Assembly (NCBI GenBank): GCA_038502055.1
Contig: JAXRKN010000007.1
Coordinates: 73,872 to 137,871, forward strand
Origin: Tanytarsus gracilentus
Taxonomy: Eukaryota; Arthropoda; Insecta; Diptera; Chironomidae
DNA length: 64,000 nt
Reading direction: 5' to 3'
Positions 45,917-56,524 of the stretch are shown here, piece by piece; position 1 is the stretch's first letter, and every line of letters starts with the position of its first letter. A model generated the notes under the pieces. The model did no database searches and was not told the origin of the DNA. It saw nothing but the letters and a program-made list of their open reading frames with translations. A program made the translations under genes and the position numbers.

Positions 45917-48900
45917 ATGACGCGAAAGAAATCTTATCGCACTAAAAATTTAGTTCAGAAAAAGTTAATGAAAGCCCATAGGGCACAAGAAAATGTTTTA
46001 AATGAAAATAGAGTAAAGTCCGCTAGATCTCAGAAAGATAAATATAATAATGATTCAGATTTTAAAACTCAAAAGCTTAGTTGTAATCGAAGATATAAGA
46101 TTGAAAAAAAAGAAACTGACCCAGATTTTGAAATTAAAGAAAAGTTAAGATTAGCTAATCTTATGAAAGTAAAGTACGATAATGATTTAGAACATAAGGT
46201 CCAAAAAATTAATTCAAGTCTTGATTATTTAACAAAAAAGAAAGAAACAGACCCAGATTTTGAAATTAAAGAAAAATTAAGATTAGCTAATCTTAAAAAA
46301 GTAAAGTACGATAATGATTTAGAGCATAGGGTCGAAAAAATTAATTCAAGTCTTGATTATTTAACAAAAAAGAAAGAAACAGACCCAAATTTTGAAATTA
46401 ATGAAAATTTAAGATTAGCTAATCTTATGAAAGTAAAGTACGATAATGATTTAGAGCATAGGGTCGAAAAAATTAATTCAAGTCTTGATTATTTAACAAA
46501 AAAGAAAGAAACAGACCCAGATTTTGAAATTAAAGAAAAATTAAGATTAGCTAATCTTAAAAAAGTAAAGTACGATAATGATTTAGAGCATAGGGTCCAA
46601 AAAATTAATTCAAGTCTTGATTATTTAACAAAAAAGAAAGAAACAGACCCAAATTTTGAAATTAATGAAAATTTAAGATTAGCTAATCTTATGAAAGTAA
46701 AGTACGATAATGATTTAGAGCATAGGGTCGAAAAAATTAATTCAAGTCTTGATTATTTAACAAAAAAGAAAGAAACAGACCCAGATTTTGAAATTAAAGA
46801 AAAATTAAGATTAGCTAATCTTAAAAAAGTAAAGTACGATAGTGATTTAGAGCATAGGGTCGAAAAAATTAATTCAAGTCTTGATTATTTAACAAAAAAA
46901 AAAGAAACAGACCCAAATTTTGCTAAAAATGAAAATATTAGAGTAATTCGAATAATGAAAAAGAAATTTGATTCCAAAAAATTGCTTAAAGATAAAATTA
47001 AAGTTCATAAGTCTGAAATTCGTAAAGATGTGAAAGATGTTAATTTAAATGTTCAAATGAGTTTTAGAAAAGCACACTCTAAAGAAATTAATGCGGTTTT
47101 AAATAATAATGATAATGTTAATTGCGAATTAGATATTAAGAAAGCAAAAGTTTTGCTTAAATTTATTGAGGAACTTCGGGAAGTTCCAGAAATTGTTTGT
47201 TGTTGTTGCGAAGGATTATTTTTTAAAAATAATCCAAGTAAATTTGATTTGAATTCTTACCATATTAAGTATAATAAGAAAGCCAAGTACAGTAAAAAAG
47301 AAGATAGTCCTTCGGGGTTAAAGTTTCAATCTTACGTGATTAAAAATATAAAAGAGTTTAAAGAAAAGATTGTTGGAATAGATTCAGGCATGATTTGCTC
47401 AACTTGTTCTAAAAATTTAATTAATGGTAAAATTCCCTTGTTGAATCCCCAATGTGGAGTACGAAGGCCCGAATATTATAATCGGCCGGAAATACTTACA
47501 AGTGCAACTGATTTAGAAGCTCTTTTAGTAACCCCAGTTATTCCATTTATGCAAATCATGTCTCGAACTCCTTTCCAATTAAATCCTCAGTTATTTATTA
47601 AGGGCGCGGTTGTTAATATAGTTCCCGATATTTCTCACGTTCTTACTTTACTTCCCTTACGATTTAACGAAACTTCAGTTGTTCAATTAGATTTTAAACG
47701 TAAATTGAATCATGCCAGTTCTTTTTTATTTGACACCATAAGTGTAAAAAAAGTTTTTGATATATTACATTTTCTCTTGCAAACACCCCTTTATCAAAGA
47801 TATGGCATTCAAATTAATAATGATGCATTTAAAGATTACGATCCAAATTCCGTTTCTGATTTGTTAAATTTTATAGTCCCGGCTAAAGGCGAAAAGCCTA
47901 ATTATATACCCATTAATAATAGTAAGAATTCAAATCAAGTTAACGAAAAGAAAGATAAAGATAATGATAATTATAAAATTAGAGTAGAGAAGGAAGTGGA
48001 AAAAGATAAGCAAAGCGGTCAAAATGATGAAATTCACAAGAATCTTTTAATATTTCAAAATTACTTTTTTATTCAAAACGATAAAAAAGTTATATTTGAA
48101 TATAGATCAATGTCCTCATTGAATAGTCTTTTTCATGCATTTTTTGGTAGTTGCCAACTTGATTTAAAGTTTAAAGAATTGTTAAAACAAGAAAATTGTG
48201 AATTTTTGAAGTTTGTATGTGGTTGTTTAGACAGAAATATTTGGGATGAAATGGAATATTTAGTATCAGAATGGGTTATTTTTATAAATCAAAAATTTCC
48301 AAAGACAACTCCCAATTTTTCTGAAAATCGCGATGATTTTAATACGTTTAAAGATATGAAATTTAATGCTGGGTTCATTTTAGAACAGTTTTTAGAACAC
48401 GATTTTTATTCATTTCGAAAGCAATTGTATTGTAATAATTGTAAAGGAGGGTTTTCACAAAAAACTTTTGCACTTTTTAAAGTTTTAAATGTTGATAAAG
48501 ATTTTAATAACACTTTGAGAAAACAATTGCTTTCGTATGAATCTTTGAGTAAAGAAGAAATTGAAACAATGAAAAATTGTATGGAATGTGGTTCAAATAA
48601 TTTAAAATCAGATAAAGTAGAGTTTAAATTGGAAGATATAATTTTAATTCATGTCGTAAATTCAGAAGCCATTAAAATTAACAAAACTTTTTATTCAAAT
48701 TTGTTCAACCACATTCCAATTCAGTTAAATTTGGGCGAAAATAATATTTTTGAGTTAAAGTTTTTGATTCACGAAGATGTGAAACAGGTAGTTCCATTCA
48801 TTAGACATGAAGATAAATTTATTGAATTAAATGATGTTCTTTTTGAAGAAAAATATGTAGATTCTAAAACTTTAAAAGTGAACCCAGTATTACTTGCATA

Positions 48901-51900
48901 TGTTAAAATAGATTCTAAATTAGTTTTTAAGACGAACGTTTCTCCTAAACCAAAATTGGATGAAATTGATGCATCCGATTTTGATTTAGAAGATTACGAA
49001 ATTAAAGAAATTAAGGATATTCACAATTTGCTTGAAAATTTACCTGAATTGCTACCTGAAGATTTTTTAGATAGTTTAAATGAAGAAAGAGATGAAGATG
49101 AAATCCTTTCCGATGAAGAGTTAGAAAATCCCGATAAAAATGAACATATTTTAGTTTTTCCAAATGTTACTCAAGAAAGAATTCAAAATTACGTTAAAAA
49201 TCATAATCCAGATATTAAACAAGCTTTTAATGATGTTTTAGTAGTTGCTCCCGGTCAAGGCCTTAAGCCTGAGCCTGCTTGTAAATTTCTTGATTATGAT
49301 GCGATTTGTTTTCCAAAAGCTTATTGTGGATATCCTCAAGAATATGACGGCATTCATTATTCTTGTAGATTTATTTCATATACTCGCGCTATTAGAAATG
49401 AAATAAACCATTGGGATAGATCGCGTTTTGGCCCGCGAGAAATTTTATTTAAATTTAAAGAAAAAGTTAAGAGAGATTTAGGCAGTGCCATTACTACTGC
49501 TTTACGTAAAACTAAAGCAGAAAACTTGACAAAGAAGGATATTAAAAATCCTGAGAAGATAGGGCATTTGATTTCCAAAAATATTGCATATAAAATTTTA
49601 CCCCAAGTTAGAACCAGTAATGAATATTTGTTAAAGAAAGAGCATAGAGCAAAGCAAATGATTCGTCAATTTGGACTATGCTCTTTCTTTTTTACCTTAA
49701 GTATATCAGAAGCAAATGCCCCAGAATTTTTAAAACAAGCTTATAAAAATATTTTCCATAAAGATATATCTCTCGTTGAAGCTAGTAATCTAAGTCAAGA
49801 TATTAAATCCCAGTTAGTTCGAGATGATCCTGTGCTAGCCACAGAGTTCATTAATCATCGGTCAAAAGCGTTTTTAAATTTTGTAAAAAATCCCAATGGT
49901 TTATTTGGTAAAAATTATGTTGATCATTTTATGTGTAGATCTGAAATTCAGATGAGGGGTTCAATTCATTATCATTATGTTTTGTGGTGTAAAGATGCGC
50001 CAGTTTTAATTCCATATCCTAAGACTTTAGATATTAAAGAAGAAAATGAAACCCGCGTTATTGATTTCTTAGATCAATTTGTTAGCACAAAGTTTTTAGA
50101 AAATAATCCAAATATGAAATTTCAAATTCATAGACATACCCATAGTTGTTATAAAAATAAGAGTAAAAAATGCCGGTTTCATTTTCCTCGCTATGTAGCT
50201 CATAGAACAATGATTTTATATCCCCATAAAGACCCAAAATTTATAACGAAAGAAAGACTAGCAATTTTAGTTAAAATTAGAGAAAAAATGAATTACTATA
50301 AGAAAAATAATGTCTTAGAATCATTCGATAAAATGTTAAGCGATTTAAATCTGAGTATGACTGAATATTACGATTGCATTAGATGTGAGGTTTTCAAAAT
50401 TTTAATTATTTACAAGAGGGAAACTAATGCGGTCATGGTTAATAATTATAATCCCATTTTGTTAGATAGTTTAGAAAATAACCATGACCTTCAATTTATA
50501 ATTGACGCTTATGCTGCAATTCATTATCTTTTCAAATATTGCTTAAAAGTAGATGAGGGTGTAAATTTTTTGATTGAAAAAGCAATAGAAGAATGTAGAA
50601 ACGGCAATAAGACTGTTCAAGAAACTTTTAAAAGTGTTGTAAATGTTTTCCATAATACCTCATGCATAAGCGTCCAGCAAGCTGTTCAAGAAATTAAGGG
50701 TTATTCAATTGTTTGTTTTAGTGAAGATGAAAAATTTATTAATACTAATTTGCCTCAAGATCGTTCATATTTAATCAAACCAGATGAAGATCTTGACTTA
50801 TTAGAAGATGATTCTAAAGACATTTATGTTAAAGGTTTTATTCAAGAATATGCTCAAAGACCCAAAGAATTAGAAAAGCTAACTTTAGCTGATTTTGCGG
50901 CTTGGTATTTTAAGACCAAGAAATCTAAAAAAATGAATTTTAATTGTGATAATAATGAAGAAAGTTCAGGGGATGAAAATGATGAGCAAGAATTAGAAAA
51001 TGATAAAATTGCTAGTCTTTCTGAATTGTACAGTAAACGATCTCGCCCGAAAGTAATTCGATTTGTAAATTATAAGCAAGAATTTGATCCCAATAATTAT
51101 TATCGCGAAAAAGTAATGCTGTATCTCCCTTGGAGAGATGAAGAAAGAGATCTTTTAAATTTTACTAAGGTTAGGGAAACTTTTGAAAAAAACAAAGATG
51201 AAATTTTTAACAAATATGCCGAATATAACGTTATAACTGAAGAATGTTTAGAAACTCTTAAAGAACGGGTTCTTTCCAATTTAAGTTTTGAGAAACAAGA
51301 AGAAATTCAAAATTTTTTAGATGAGGGTTTGAGTGATAATGATGAAATTGATATTTATGAAGAGTTGGGAATTGCAAATGGGGATAAAAAGTCTAAAAAG
51401 AAAATTTCTAAAGATAAAGATAAGGGGAAATCAGTTTATGCACTCAAACAACCTCCATTAATTAATAGAGTAAATTTGTGGGAAAGAATTTGTGGGCTAA
51501 ATGAAAAACAGCAAGAAATTGTTTTCCATATTTTTCATTTGATTAGTACTAAACAAGAAACTGATTGTGATAAGGGAACTAAAATCATTCTTCAGGGTAA
51601 AGCGGGTGTCGGTAAAACTTTTGTAATTAATGTTATCAATGAGTTAGTTAATGATTATTTCAATCGAATTGAGGGGACAGATTTTAAATCTAACAAGACT
51701 CTTTTGTGCGCTCCAACGGGGATTGCAGCATTTCTTATAAATGGCTTAACCATTCATAGTGCTTTTGCAATTGACACTAGATTTCGTAAACATATTGTTA
51801 AATTAAGTGATGATTTGATTGGTCTTATGCGTAAAGAACATAAAGATGTTAAAGTAATAATTGCGGATGAATATTCAATGATCTCTAGAAATTTAAGAAT

Positions 51901-54900
51901 TAATATGGATAAGAGGTGTAGAGAAATTTATGGCATTAATAATAAGAGTTTTGGGGGTAGAATTGTAATTTTTGCGGGCGATCTTTACCAATTACCCCCA
52001 GTTAATGATAAACCCATATACGCATTTAGTGATTATAATAATGTTAATGATTTCCTTTTCGATCAAGTTTGGTATGAATTTGAATTTTTTGAATTAAATG
52101 AGGGGGTACGTCAAAAAAATAAAGTTTATCAAGCCCTTTTAGATGATTTTGCTCTCGGTAAATTAAGTAAAGAACATGCTAATTTTTTAAAGAAAAGAAT
52201 TTTTAAATCTGAAAAAGACGTACCCGAAGATGCTATATGGGTTTATTATAGTAATAAAGAAGTAAATGAATTTAATGAAAATAAATTTGCTAAAGCCCCA
52301 GGTCCCTCTTATAAATCAATTGCCATAGATACTGTACATATTGCCGATAGTAAAGATAAAGAAAATAATTGTAAGAATTCAATTGAAGCTAACAAAAAAG
52401 AAATTGCGAAAGAATATGCCAATGATAAGAGTCAAAACACAAAAATGCGATATAAGTTAGTTTTAAAATGCGGTCTTAGATATAAGTTAACTTCCAATGT
52501 AAGTGTTGCCGATGGTTTAGCAAAATCGGCAATGGGTACATTGAGAAGAATCGATTTTGACAAACAAACAAATAACCCTGCCATAGTTTGGTTAGAATTT
52601 CAATATTCTAATGTCGGTCTTGTAGCAAGACAGTCATGTTTAGAGTTTATGAAAGAAAATAAGATTTCCGAAAATTTAGTCCCATTAAAATTTTATTCAG
52701 AAACAATAACTGATGCTTTTAATATCTCTATTAAAATCCATCATGAAACAATTAGAAAACAATTTCCAATTACTCTTTGTGAGGCTAGCACTTTGCATAG
52801 TACTCAAGGGCTAACTTTAGATAAAATTTGCATAGATAGTAGAAAGCGAGAACTTTCTACGGCATTAGGTTATGTTGGTTTGTCAAGATGCGATTATGAG
52901 GGGTTATATCTTCTTGGTAAAATCCCTGAACCAAAATCCAGATCCCAAACTTTAGTTAATGAAATGTATAGATTAAGAAATGCGGCCCAATTAAAATTAT
53001 CTTTTTATAATTTTGAGCAGGATCTCGGGGTTAAAATTGTGTATCATAATGTAAATTCTTATAAAGCTCATGGAATGAATGTTAACGCTTTAAATTGGTA
53101 TTGGAAAGCCGATATCATAATTTTATCTGAAACCAATGTGTTTAGTTCTGAAGAAGTTAAAGTTCGTAATGATTTTAAAGTAGTTTTTCCGTTAAAAGAA
53201 AGTTTAAATCAAAGTAAAAAGCGTTCCATGGGCTTAATAATTATGTGTAGAAATAGTTGTAGTATTAAGAACCTCTCTGAACCAAATATTATAAGTAATG
53301 CTAAAAATACGTATCATATCGATTTGAGATCATTTGAAGTTGAAAATTTCTTAATTATTACTGGTTATTGTTCTCCCAAAGCCCCGATTGAAAAATTAAA
53401 AATTGAATTTTTAAGATTATTAAAAAATAAGCCAGAAAATTTTGAAGTAACTTTAATGGGTGATTTCAATCAAGATTTGAAAAAATTGCAAAACAGTAAC
53501 TCTTTCCATAAATTATTAATAGATAAAAACTTGATCAATTTACTTAATGATTCAATAACTAATAATGCCGGTTCTCAAATTGATATTGTTTTTTCTACCT
53601 GCAAAAGTAGTTATGCCGGTACATTTGCTTCTTATTTTTCTGATCATTTTGCAATTTTCTTTCAAACTTCCATTGATCCCCATAAACTTTCCGTTAAAGA
53701 TAAAGAGTTTTTCATAAATCTAAATAAGAAATCAAATGATCTTAAATCGAAAGATGAAGTTTTAGTAATTCCTTTTAAATATGATGTTATTAAACCCGAA
53801 AATATTAAAACCGGTATCTTGGGAAATGTTTTGTTTAAAAATGAGATTAGTTCTAAAGTAAATGTAAATGGAAGGTTGCAAAACGTTAAATTTTACAATT
53901 TGAGTTCTTTCAACTCAGTTTTAAGTTCTTTTCTTGCTCTTTATAACTACACTAAAGTTTTTCAATCGCTTGTTCAAGGTTTAGAAATGGAATATCCTTT
54001 TTTCAAATTTGTCTTAGATATTCATGAAAATATTAATAATTTTAAATTTAATAAGAGTAAAGAGTGGATTAAATTTTTAATAGAACATTTCCCAAATACT
54101 TGTAATGAAATTTTTAATAATAGTAAAGATATGAGTAATGAACTTTTTACAATAGTTGTAAACTTTTTGACAAATTGGCAAATTTTATTTGATAAAGTAG
54201 ATCATGCATGGGTGTCTTGGGAAAGAAAATTAGTTAAATGTGTTCCATGTTTGAATGTCTCAGATCTAAAGCAAGAAACAATGATTGAATTGAAGCTTTC
54301 TAAATCCGAGTTGACCTCCAATTTGGAATCTAAAATTCAATCTTTAGTTTTATCCAACCCTTTTATTTGTAATAATTGTGGAAGTGAAATTGAAACAAAT
54401 TTATCAATGATTGTATTTTCTCCTTTAATTCTTGTAAATATTTTGTTAACTGACAAACTAGATTCAAAAGTTTCAATTGATAAAATTCCAAGAAGAATTG
54501 TTTTAAATAATAATAGTTATGAATTAAAGATAGTTCTTTGCAAAGTTAATAATCATCCAAAATCTTTTTATAGAATAGTTGATAATTATTTTCTTGAAAT
54601 GGATGATAAATCAAATTTTGAAACAGTTTTAAAAAATTGCAAAGAATTAGTTGAAGTTAAAATTTTGATGTTTATTAAATGCGAAAGTCAGTTGTTAGAA
54701 TGTAAAGAAGAAAATACAATTATACATAAATTTGAAAATTCATTAATTGAAAATTTGCCAATTTTGCAAGAAAAAATGTCTATTGACGAAACTTCTGATG
54801 AATCTTTTATTCAATCAATTGAGAATAGTTTAGATGATAAGAGTTGCGAACATTTAAGTAAAAAGATTAAAATCGATCCAGAATTGCACATTGTTGAGAA

Positions 54901-56524
54901 GTCTGTAAAATTCCGTAAAGAAATTTTCCTAGAACCCTTAAAGACTCAGTTAGAAATTTGCAAAGAAAAAAGTGAAATAATTCCTAAAGTAAAAAGTAAC
55001 GTAACAATTTTTAATTTTGAAGGTGCCATTCTTGGCGATGTCCCATTTCCAAATAGATTTGATGCTTATATTAGTCTTTTTAAAGTACATTTTTCGAATA
55101 TGTGTCCATTTAATTCCATTTTTAGTGCACTTCACTCTTTGCATAATCACACTGACGTTTTTAGAAATGTAGAACACTCTCTTAAAGAAAACTTTCCTTT
55201 ATTTAATTTTATGTTAAAAATTGATGAAAGTTTTGACTTTAAATATTCAGATTCAAGAAATCAAAACTGGATCGATTTTATCTATAAATTTGAAAAAGAT
55301 AAAATTGATAATGCGATTAGAATTAAGTCTTTTAAAGTTAATATGGAAGATGACGTTTGTCGGGTAATTGAAAGATTTTTTGATGACTATCAAGAAATCT
55401 CTCAAAATCATGTTTTTTCTTGTAGTTTAAATTCAGTAAAATGCGATAATATCAATTGTAATGGGGTAACCGATCAGGACAATCGTTTAATTTTATCATT
55501 AATGATTTCTCAAAGTAATATTAAGTCAAAAATTGAGTCCGAAATTAAAGATACCCTTAAAGAGTCTAACGTTTGTAATACTTGCGGCAAGAGATTAGAA
55601 CCAAATATTTCATTTAATGAGTGCATAGTTTTAAATGTTAATTTAATTAATGAATCAGAAAATTCGAGTATTTATGATCAAGAGAATAACACAAAAGTCA
55701 ATATTAGAAATATTCAAAAAATAATTGTGTTTAATGAAATAGTTTATGAATTAAAAGCCATTATTGATCATCCTGTGGGTCATTTTAAGTCATATTTTAG
55801 AATTAGTAATAATGATTATTTAGAAATGGATGATCTTTTTAACTTGGGAAATGAATTAGTTCGGAAGAATTTAAATGTAGAAATTAATCCCAAAGTGCTT
55901 TTTTATATTAAAACTAATGTAAAAATTTCCGATTTGCAATTTTTAAACGAAATAATTCCTAATATTGATACCAGTAGTAAAGTAAAATTTAAAGAAGAAG
56001 ATTTTTTGATTTCCGATATTGATGATGATGTTCCTTTTGATCCCGAATATGAAGAAGATAGTTCTGATAATGAAGAAATTTGTAAAAATAATGCACTAAT
56101 TCCAAATTGCGTAACTTTGTCTAGTACAAACAAGTCGTATAACTTTTTATGTCCTTATAATTCCGTTCTTTCTGGTTTTCTTGCCGCTTGTAATTTTGAT
56201 AGAAATTTTTATGAATTTGTCAAGAGTAATCGTAATAAGTTTCAACTTTTTGAAATAATTATAGTATTGCGTAAAAATCATGTTCAAGAAAATAGAAATG
56301 AAATTTGGATTAAGTTTTTAAATGATATTTTAAAAAATGAAAGATTTGAGTGTGGTCCATTAGACCATTATCCCTTTAAAGAAACTAGTAATAGCTCATA
56401 TAGTATGATTTGGAGTGCCCAAAGCTTTTATGAAGTTATGTTTTCTAAAAATTTCAAGTTAGAATCATTTTGTTACCGGTTAACATGTAAATGTGGGTAT
56501 TTAAGAGAAAAAAGGGAAGTGTAG
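45917..56524 (+). CDS. Helentron Rep/helicase/endonuclease protein with four USP-like domains (3535 aa)
   Basis: Intronless ORF; the ATG is the first after the 5'UTR intron. Domains by residue: 44-aa repeats (about 63-340); DUF6570-like Helitron N-terminal region with CCCCEGL and ICSTCSKNLINGKIP (about 424-650); USP-like copy 1 (about 707-998); acidic linker; HUH Rep domain (about 1115-1560) with H1351-Y-H1353, a Cys/His segment (HRHTHSCYKNKSKKCRFHFPR) and both tyrosines in Y1537LFKY1541CLK; PIF1-like helicase (about 1865-2345) with Walker A GKAGVGKT at 1894-1901, DEYSM at 1984 and GDLYQLPPV at 2021; EEP endonuclease (about 2372-2590) with HNVN, SETN (E2405), GDFNQD, IDIVF and SDHF all present; USP-like copies 2 (about 2618-2925), 3 (about 3032-3335) and 4 (from about 3392). 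Enzymatic motifs look intact. The frame closes in copy 4, but the reading continues in the -1 frame. Confidence 0.93.
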   Translation: MTRKKSYRTKNLVQKKLMKAHRAQENVLNENRVKSARSQKDKYNNDSDFKTQKLSCNRRYKIEKKETDPDFEIKEKLRLANLMKVKYDNDLEHKVQKINSSLDYLTKKKETDPDFEIKEKLRLANLKKVKYDNDLEHRVEKINSSLDYLTKKKETDPNFEINENLRLANLMKVKYDNDLEHRVEKINSSLDYLTKKKETDPDFEIKEKLRLANLKKVKYDNDLEHRVQKINSSLDYLTKKKETDPNFEINENLRLANLMKVKYDNDLEHRVEKINSSLDYLTKKKETDPDFEIKEKLRLANLKKVKYDSDLEHRVEKINSSLDYLTKKKETDPNFAKNENIRVIRIMKKKFDSKKLLKDKIKVHKSEIRKDVKDVNLNVQMSFRKAHSKEINAVLNNNDNVNCELDIKKAKVLLKFIEELREVPEIVCCCCEGLFFKNNPSKFDLNSYHIKYNKKAKYSKKEDSPSGLKFQSYVIKNIKEFKEKIVGIDSGMICSTCSKNLINGKIPLLNPQCGVRRPEYYNRPEILTSATDLEALLVTPVIPFMQIMSRTPFQLNPQLFIKGAVVNIVPDISHVLTLLPLRFNETSVVQLDFKRKLNHASSFLFDTISVKKVFDILHFLLQTPLYQRYGIQINNDAFKDYDPNSVSDLLNFIVPAKGEKPNYIPINNSKNSNQVNEKKDKDNDNYKIRVEKEVEKDKQSGQNDEIHKNLLIFQNYFFIQNDKKVIFEYRSMSSLNSLFHAFFGSCQLDLKFKELLKQENCEFLKFVCGCLDRNIWDEMEYLVSEWVIFINQKFPKTTPNFSENRDDFNTFKDMKFNAGFILEQFLEHDFYSFRKQLYCNNCKGGFSQKTFALFKVLNVDKDFNNTLRKQLLSYESLSKEEIETMKNCMECGSNNLKSDKVEFKLEDIILIHVVNSEAIKINKTFYSNLFNHIPIQLNLGENNIFELKFLIHEDVKQVVPFIRHEDKFIELNDVLFEEKYVDSKTLKVNPVLLAYVKIDSKLVFKTNVSPKPKLDEIDASDFDLEDYEIKEIKDIHNLLENLPELLPEDFLDSLNEERDEDEILSDEELENPDKNEHILVFPNVTQERIQNYVKNHNPDIKQAFNDVLVVAPGQGLKPEPACKFLDYDAICFPKAYCGYPQEYDGIHYSCRFISYTRAIRNEINHWDRSRFGPREILFKFKEKVKRDLGSAITTALRKTKAENLTKKDIKNPEKIGHLISKNIAYKILPQVRTSNEYLLKKEHRAKQMIRQFGLCSFFFTLSISEANAPEFLKQAYKNIFHKDISLVEASNLSQDIKSQLVRDDPVLATEFINHRSKAFLNFVKNPNGLFGKNYVDHFMCRSEIQMRGSIHYHYVLWCKDAPVLIPYPKTLDIKEENETRVIDFLDQFVSTKFLENNPNMKFQIHRHTHSCYKNKSKKCRFHFPRYVAHRTMILYPHKDPKFITKERLAILVKIREKMNYYKKNNVLESFDKMLSDLNLSMTEYYDCIRCEVFKILIIYKRETNAVMVNNYNPILLDSLENNHDLQFIIDAYAAIHYLFKYCLKVDEGVNFLIEKAIEECRNGNKTVQETFKSVVNVFHNTSCISVQQAVQEIKGYSIVCFSEDEKFINTNLPQDRSYLIKPDEDLDLLEDDSKDIYVKGFIQEYAQRPKELEKLTLADFAAWYFKTKKSKKMNFNCDNNEESSGDENDEQELENDKIASLSELYSKRSRPKVIRFVNYKQEFDPNNYYREKVMLYLPWRDEERDLLNFTKVRETFEKNKDEIFNKYAEYNVITEECLETLKERVLSNLSFEKQEEIQNFLDEGLSDNDEIDIYEELGIANGDKKSKKKISKDKDKGKSVYALKQPPLINRVNLWERICGLNEKQQEIVFHIFHLISTKQETDCDKGTKIILQGKAGVGKTFVINVINELVNDYFNRIEGTDFKSNKTLLCAPTGIAAFLINGLTIHSAFAIDTRFRKHIVKLSDDLIGLMRKEHKDVKVIIADEYSMISRNLRINMDKRCREIYGINNKSFGGRIVIFAGDLYQLPPVNDKPIYAFSDYNNVNDFLFDQVWYEFEFFELNEGVRQKNKVYQALLDDFALGKLSKEHANFLKKRIFKSEKDVPEDAIWVYYSNKEVNEFNENKFAKAPGPSYKSIAIDTVHIADSKDKENNCKNSIEANKKEIAKEYANDKSQNTKMRYKLVLKCGLRYKLTSNVSVADGLAKSAMGTLRRIDFDKQTNNPAIVWLEFQYSNVGLVARQSCLEFMKENKISENLVPLKFYSETITDAFNISIKIHHETIRKQFPITLCEASTLHSTQGLTLDKICIDSRKRELSTALGYVGLSRCDYEGLYLLGKIPEPKSRSQTLVNEMYRLRNAAQLKLSFYNFEQDLGVKIVYHNVNSYKAHGMNVNALNWYWKADIIILSETNVFSSEEVKVRNDFKVVFPLKESLNQSKKRSMGLIIMCRNSCSIKNLSEPNIISNAKNTYHIDLRSFEVENFLIITGYCSPKAPIEKLKIEFLRLLKNKPENFEVTLMGDFNQDLKKLQNSNSFHKLLIDKNLINLLNDSITNNAGSQIDIVFSTCKSSYAGTFASYFSDHFAIFFQTSIDPHKLSVKDKEFFINLNKKSNDLKSKDEVLVIPFKYDVIKPENIKTGILGNVLFKNEISSKVNVNGRLQNVKFYNLSSFNSVLSSFLALYNYTKVFQSLVQGLEMEYPFFKFVLDIHENINNFKFNKSKEWIKFLIEHFPNTCNEIFNNSKDMSNELFTIVVNFLTNWQILFDKVDHAWVSWERKLVKCVPCLNVSDLKQETMIELKLSKSELTSNLESKIQSLVLSNPFICNNCGSEIETNLSMIVFSPLILVNILLTDKLDSKVSIDKIPRRIVLNNNSYELKIVLCKVNNHPKSFYRIVDNYFLEMDDKSNFETVLKNCKELVEVKILMFIKCESQLLECKEENTIIHKFENSLIENLPILQEKMSIDETSDESFIQSIENSLDDKSCEHLSKKIKIDPELHIVEKSVKFRKEIFLEPLKTQLEICKEKSEIIPKVKSNVTIFNFEGAILGDVPFPNRFDAYISLFKVHFSNMCPFNSIFSALHSLHNHTDVFRNVEHSLKENFPLFNFMLKIDESFDFKYSDSRNQNWIDFIYKFEKDKIDNAIRIKSFKVNMEDDVCRVIERFFDDYQEISQNHVFSCSLNSVKCDNINCNGVTDQDNRLILSLMISQSNIKSKIESEIKDTLKESNVCNTCGKRLEPNISFNECIVLNVNLINESENSSIYDQENNTKVNIRNIQKIIVFNEIVYELKAIIDHPVGHFKSYFRISNNDYLEMDDLFNLGNELVRKNLNVEINPKVLFYIKTNVKISDLQFLNEIIPNIDTSSKVKFKEEDFLISDIDDDVPFDPEYEEDSSDNEEICKNNALIPNCVTLSSTNKSYNFLCPYNSVLSGFLAACNFDRNFYEFVKSNRNKFQLFEIIIVLRKNHVQENRNEIWIKFLNDILKNERFECGPLDHYPFKETSNSSYSMIWSAQSFYEVMFSKNFKLESFCYRLTCKCGYLREKREV
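46103..46935 (+). repeat. 132-bp coding repeat (44-aa units) at the Rep N terminus
   Basis: Six strong units start with the Glu codon at 46112, 46244, 46376, 46508, 46640 and 46772; a diverged seventh starts at 46904 and a degenerate unit precedes the first. Each encodes ETDPxFEIxExLRLANL.KVKYD then NDLEH.V.KINSSLDYLT. Units 3 and 5 (PNFEINEN) and 4 and 6 (PDFEIKEK) are paired, so a two-unit block was duplicated. The peptide is Lys/Glu-rich and probably helical. Confidence 0.95.
48037..48910 (+). other. USP-like domain copy 1 (degenerate)
   Basis: Aligned with copies 2-4: the Cys-box position reads MSSLNSLF (S733 in place of Cys), followed by two CxxC pairs (CNNC, CMEC) and a final block FELKFLIHED...FIELND where the expected His is lost. 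It is predicted non-catalytic and may be a binding module. It lies between the DUF6570-like region and Rep, whereas the other three are C-terminal. Confidence 0.6.
53770..54690 (+). other. USP-like domain copy 2 (Cys replaced by Ser)
   Basis: The Cys-box position reads LSSFNSVLSSF with S2663. The zinc-type pairs CVPC and CNNC are present, and the His/Asp block SYELKIV...NHPKSFYRI...LEMDD keeps H2880 and the Asp pair. It resembles copy 3 over the whole length, so they are duplicates. Confidence 0.6.
55010..55920 (+). other. USP-like domain copy 3 (Cys/His/Asp retained)
   Basis: Cys-box MCPFNSIFSAL (C3063), CNTC zinc-type pair, then VYELKAIIDHPVGHFKSYF with H3289 and YLEMDD with D3305/D3306. 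This matches the order and spacing of the USP (peptidase C19) Cys and His boxes (CxxNS; YxLxAxxxHxGxxxGHYxxY...DD). Confidence 0.62.

Noticed and set aside
56500..56524. Programmed -1 ribosomal frameshift as the explanation of the split last domain
   Set aside because: In the reading frame the codons are gaa aaa agg, so the A-site tRNA would not re-pair well after a -1 shift, and no obvious downstream structure is seen. An indel or sequence error is simpler, though not excluded.
45917..56524. Possibility that the large ORF belongs to a virus or a host chromatin helicase
   Set aside because: The HUH Rep with two tyrosines, the PIF1-like helicase and the EEP domain in this order, inside matching Helentron ends, identify a rolling-circle transposon.
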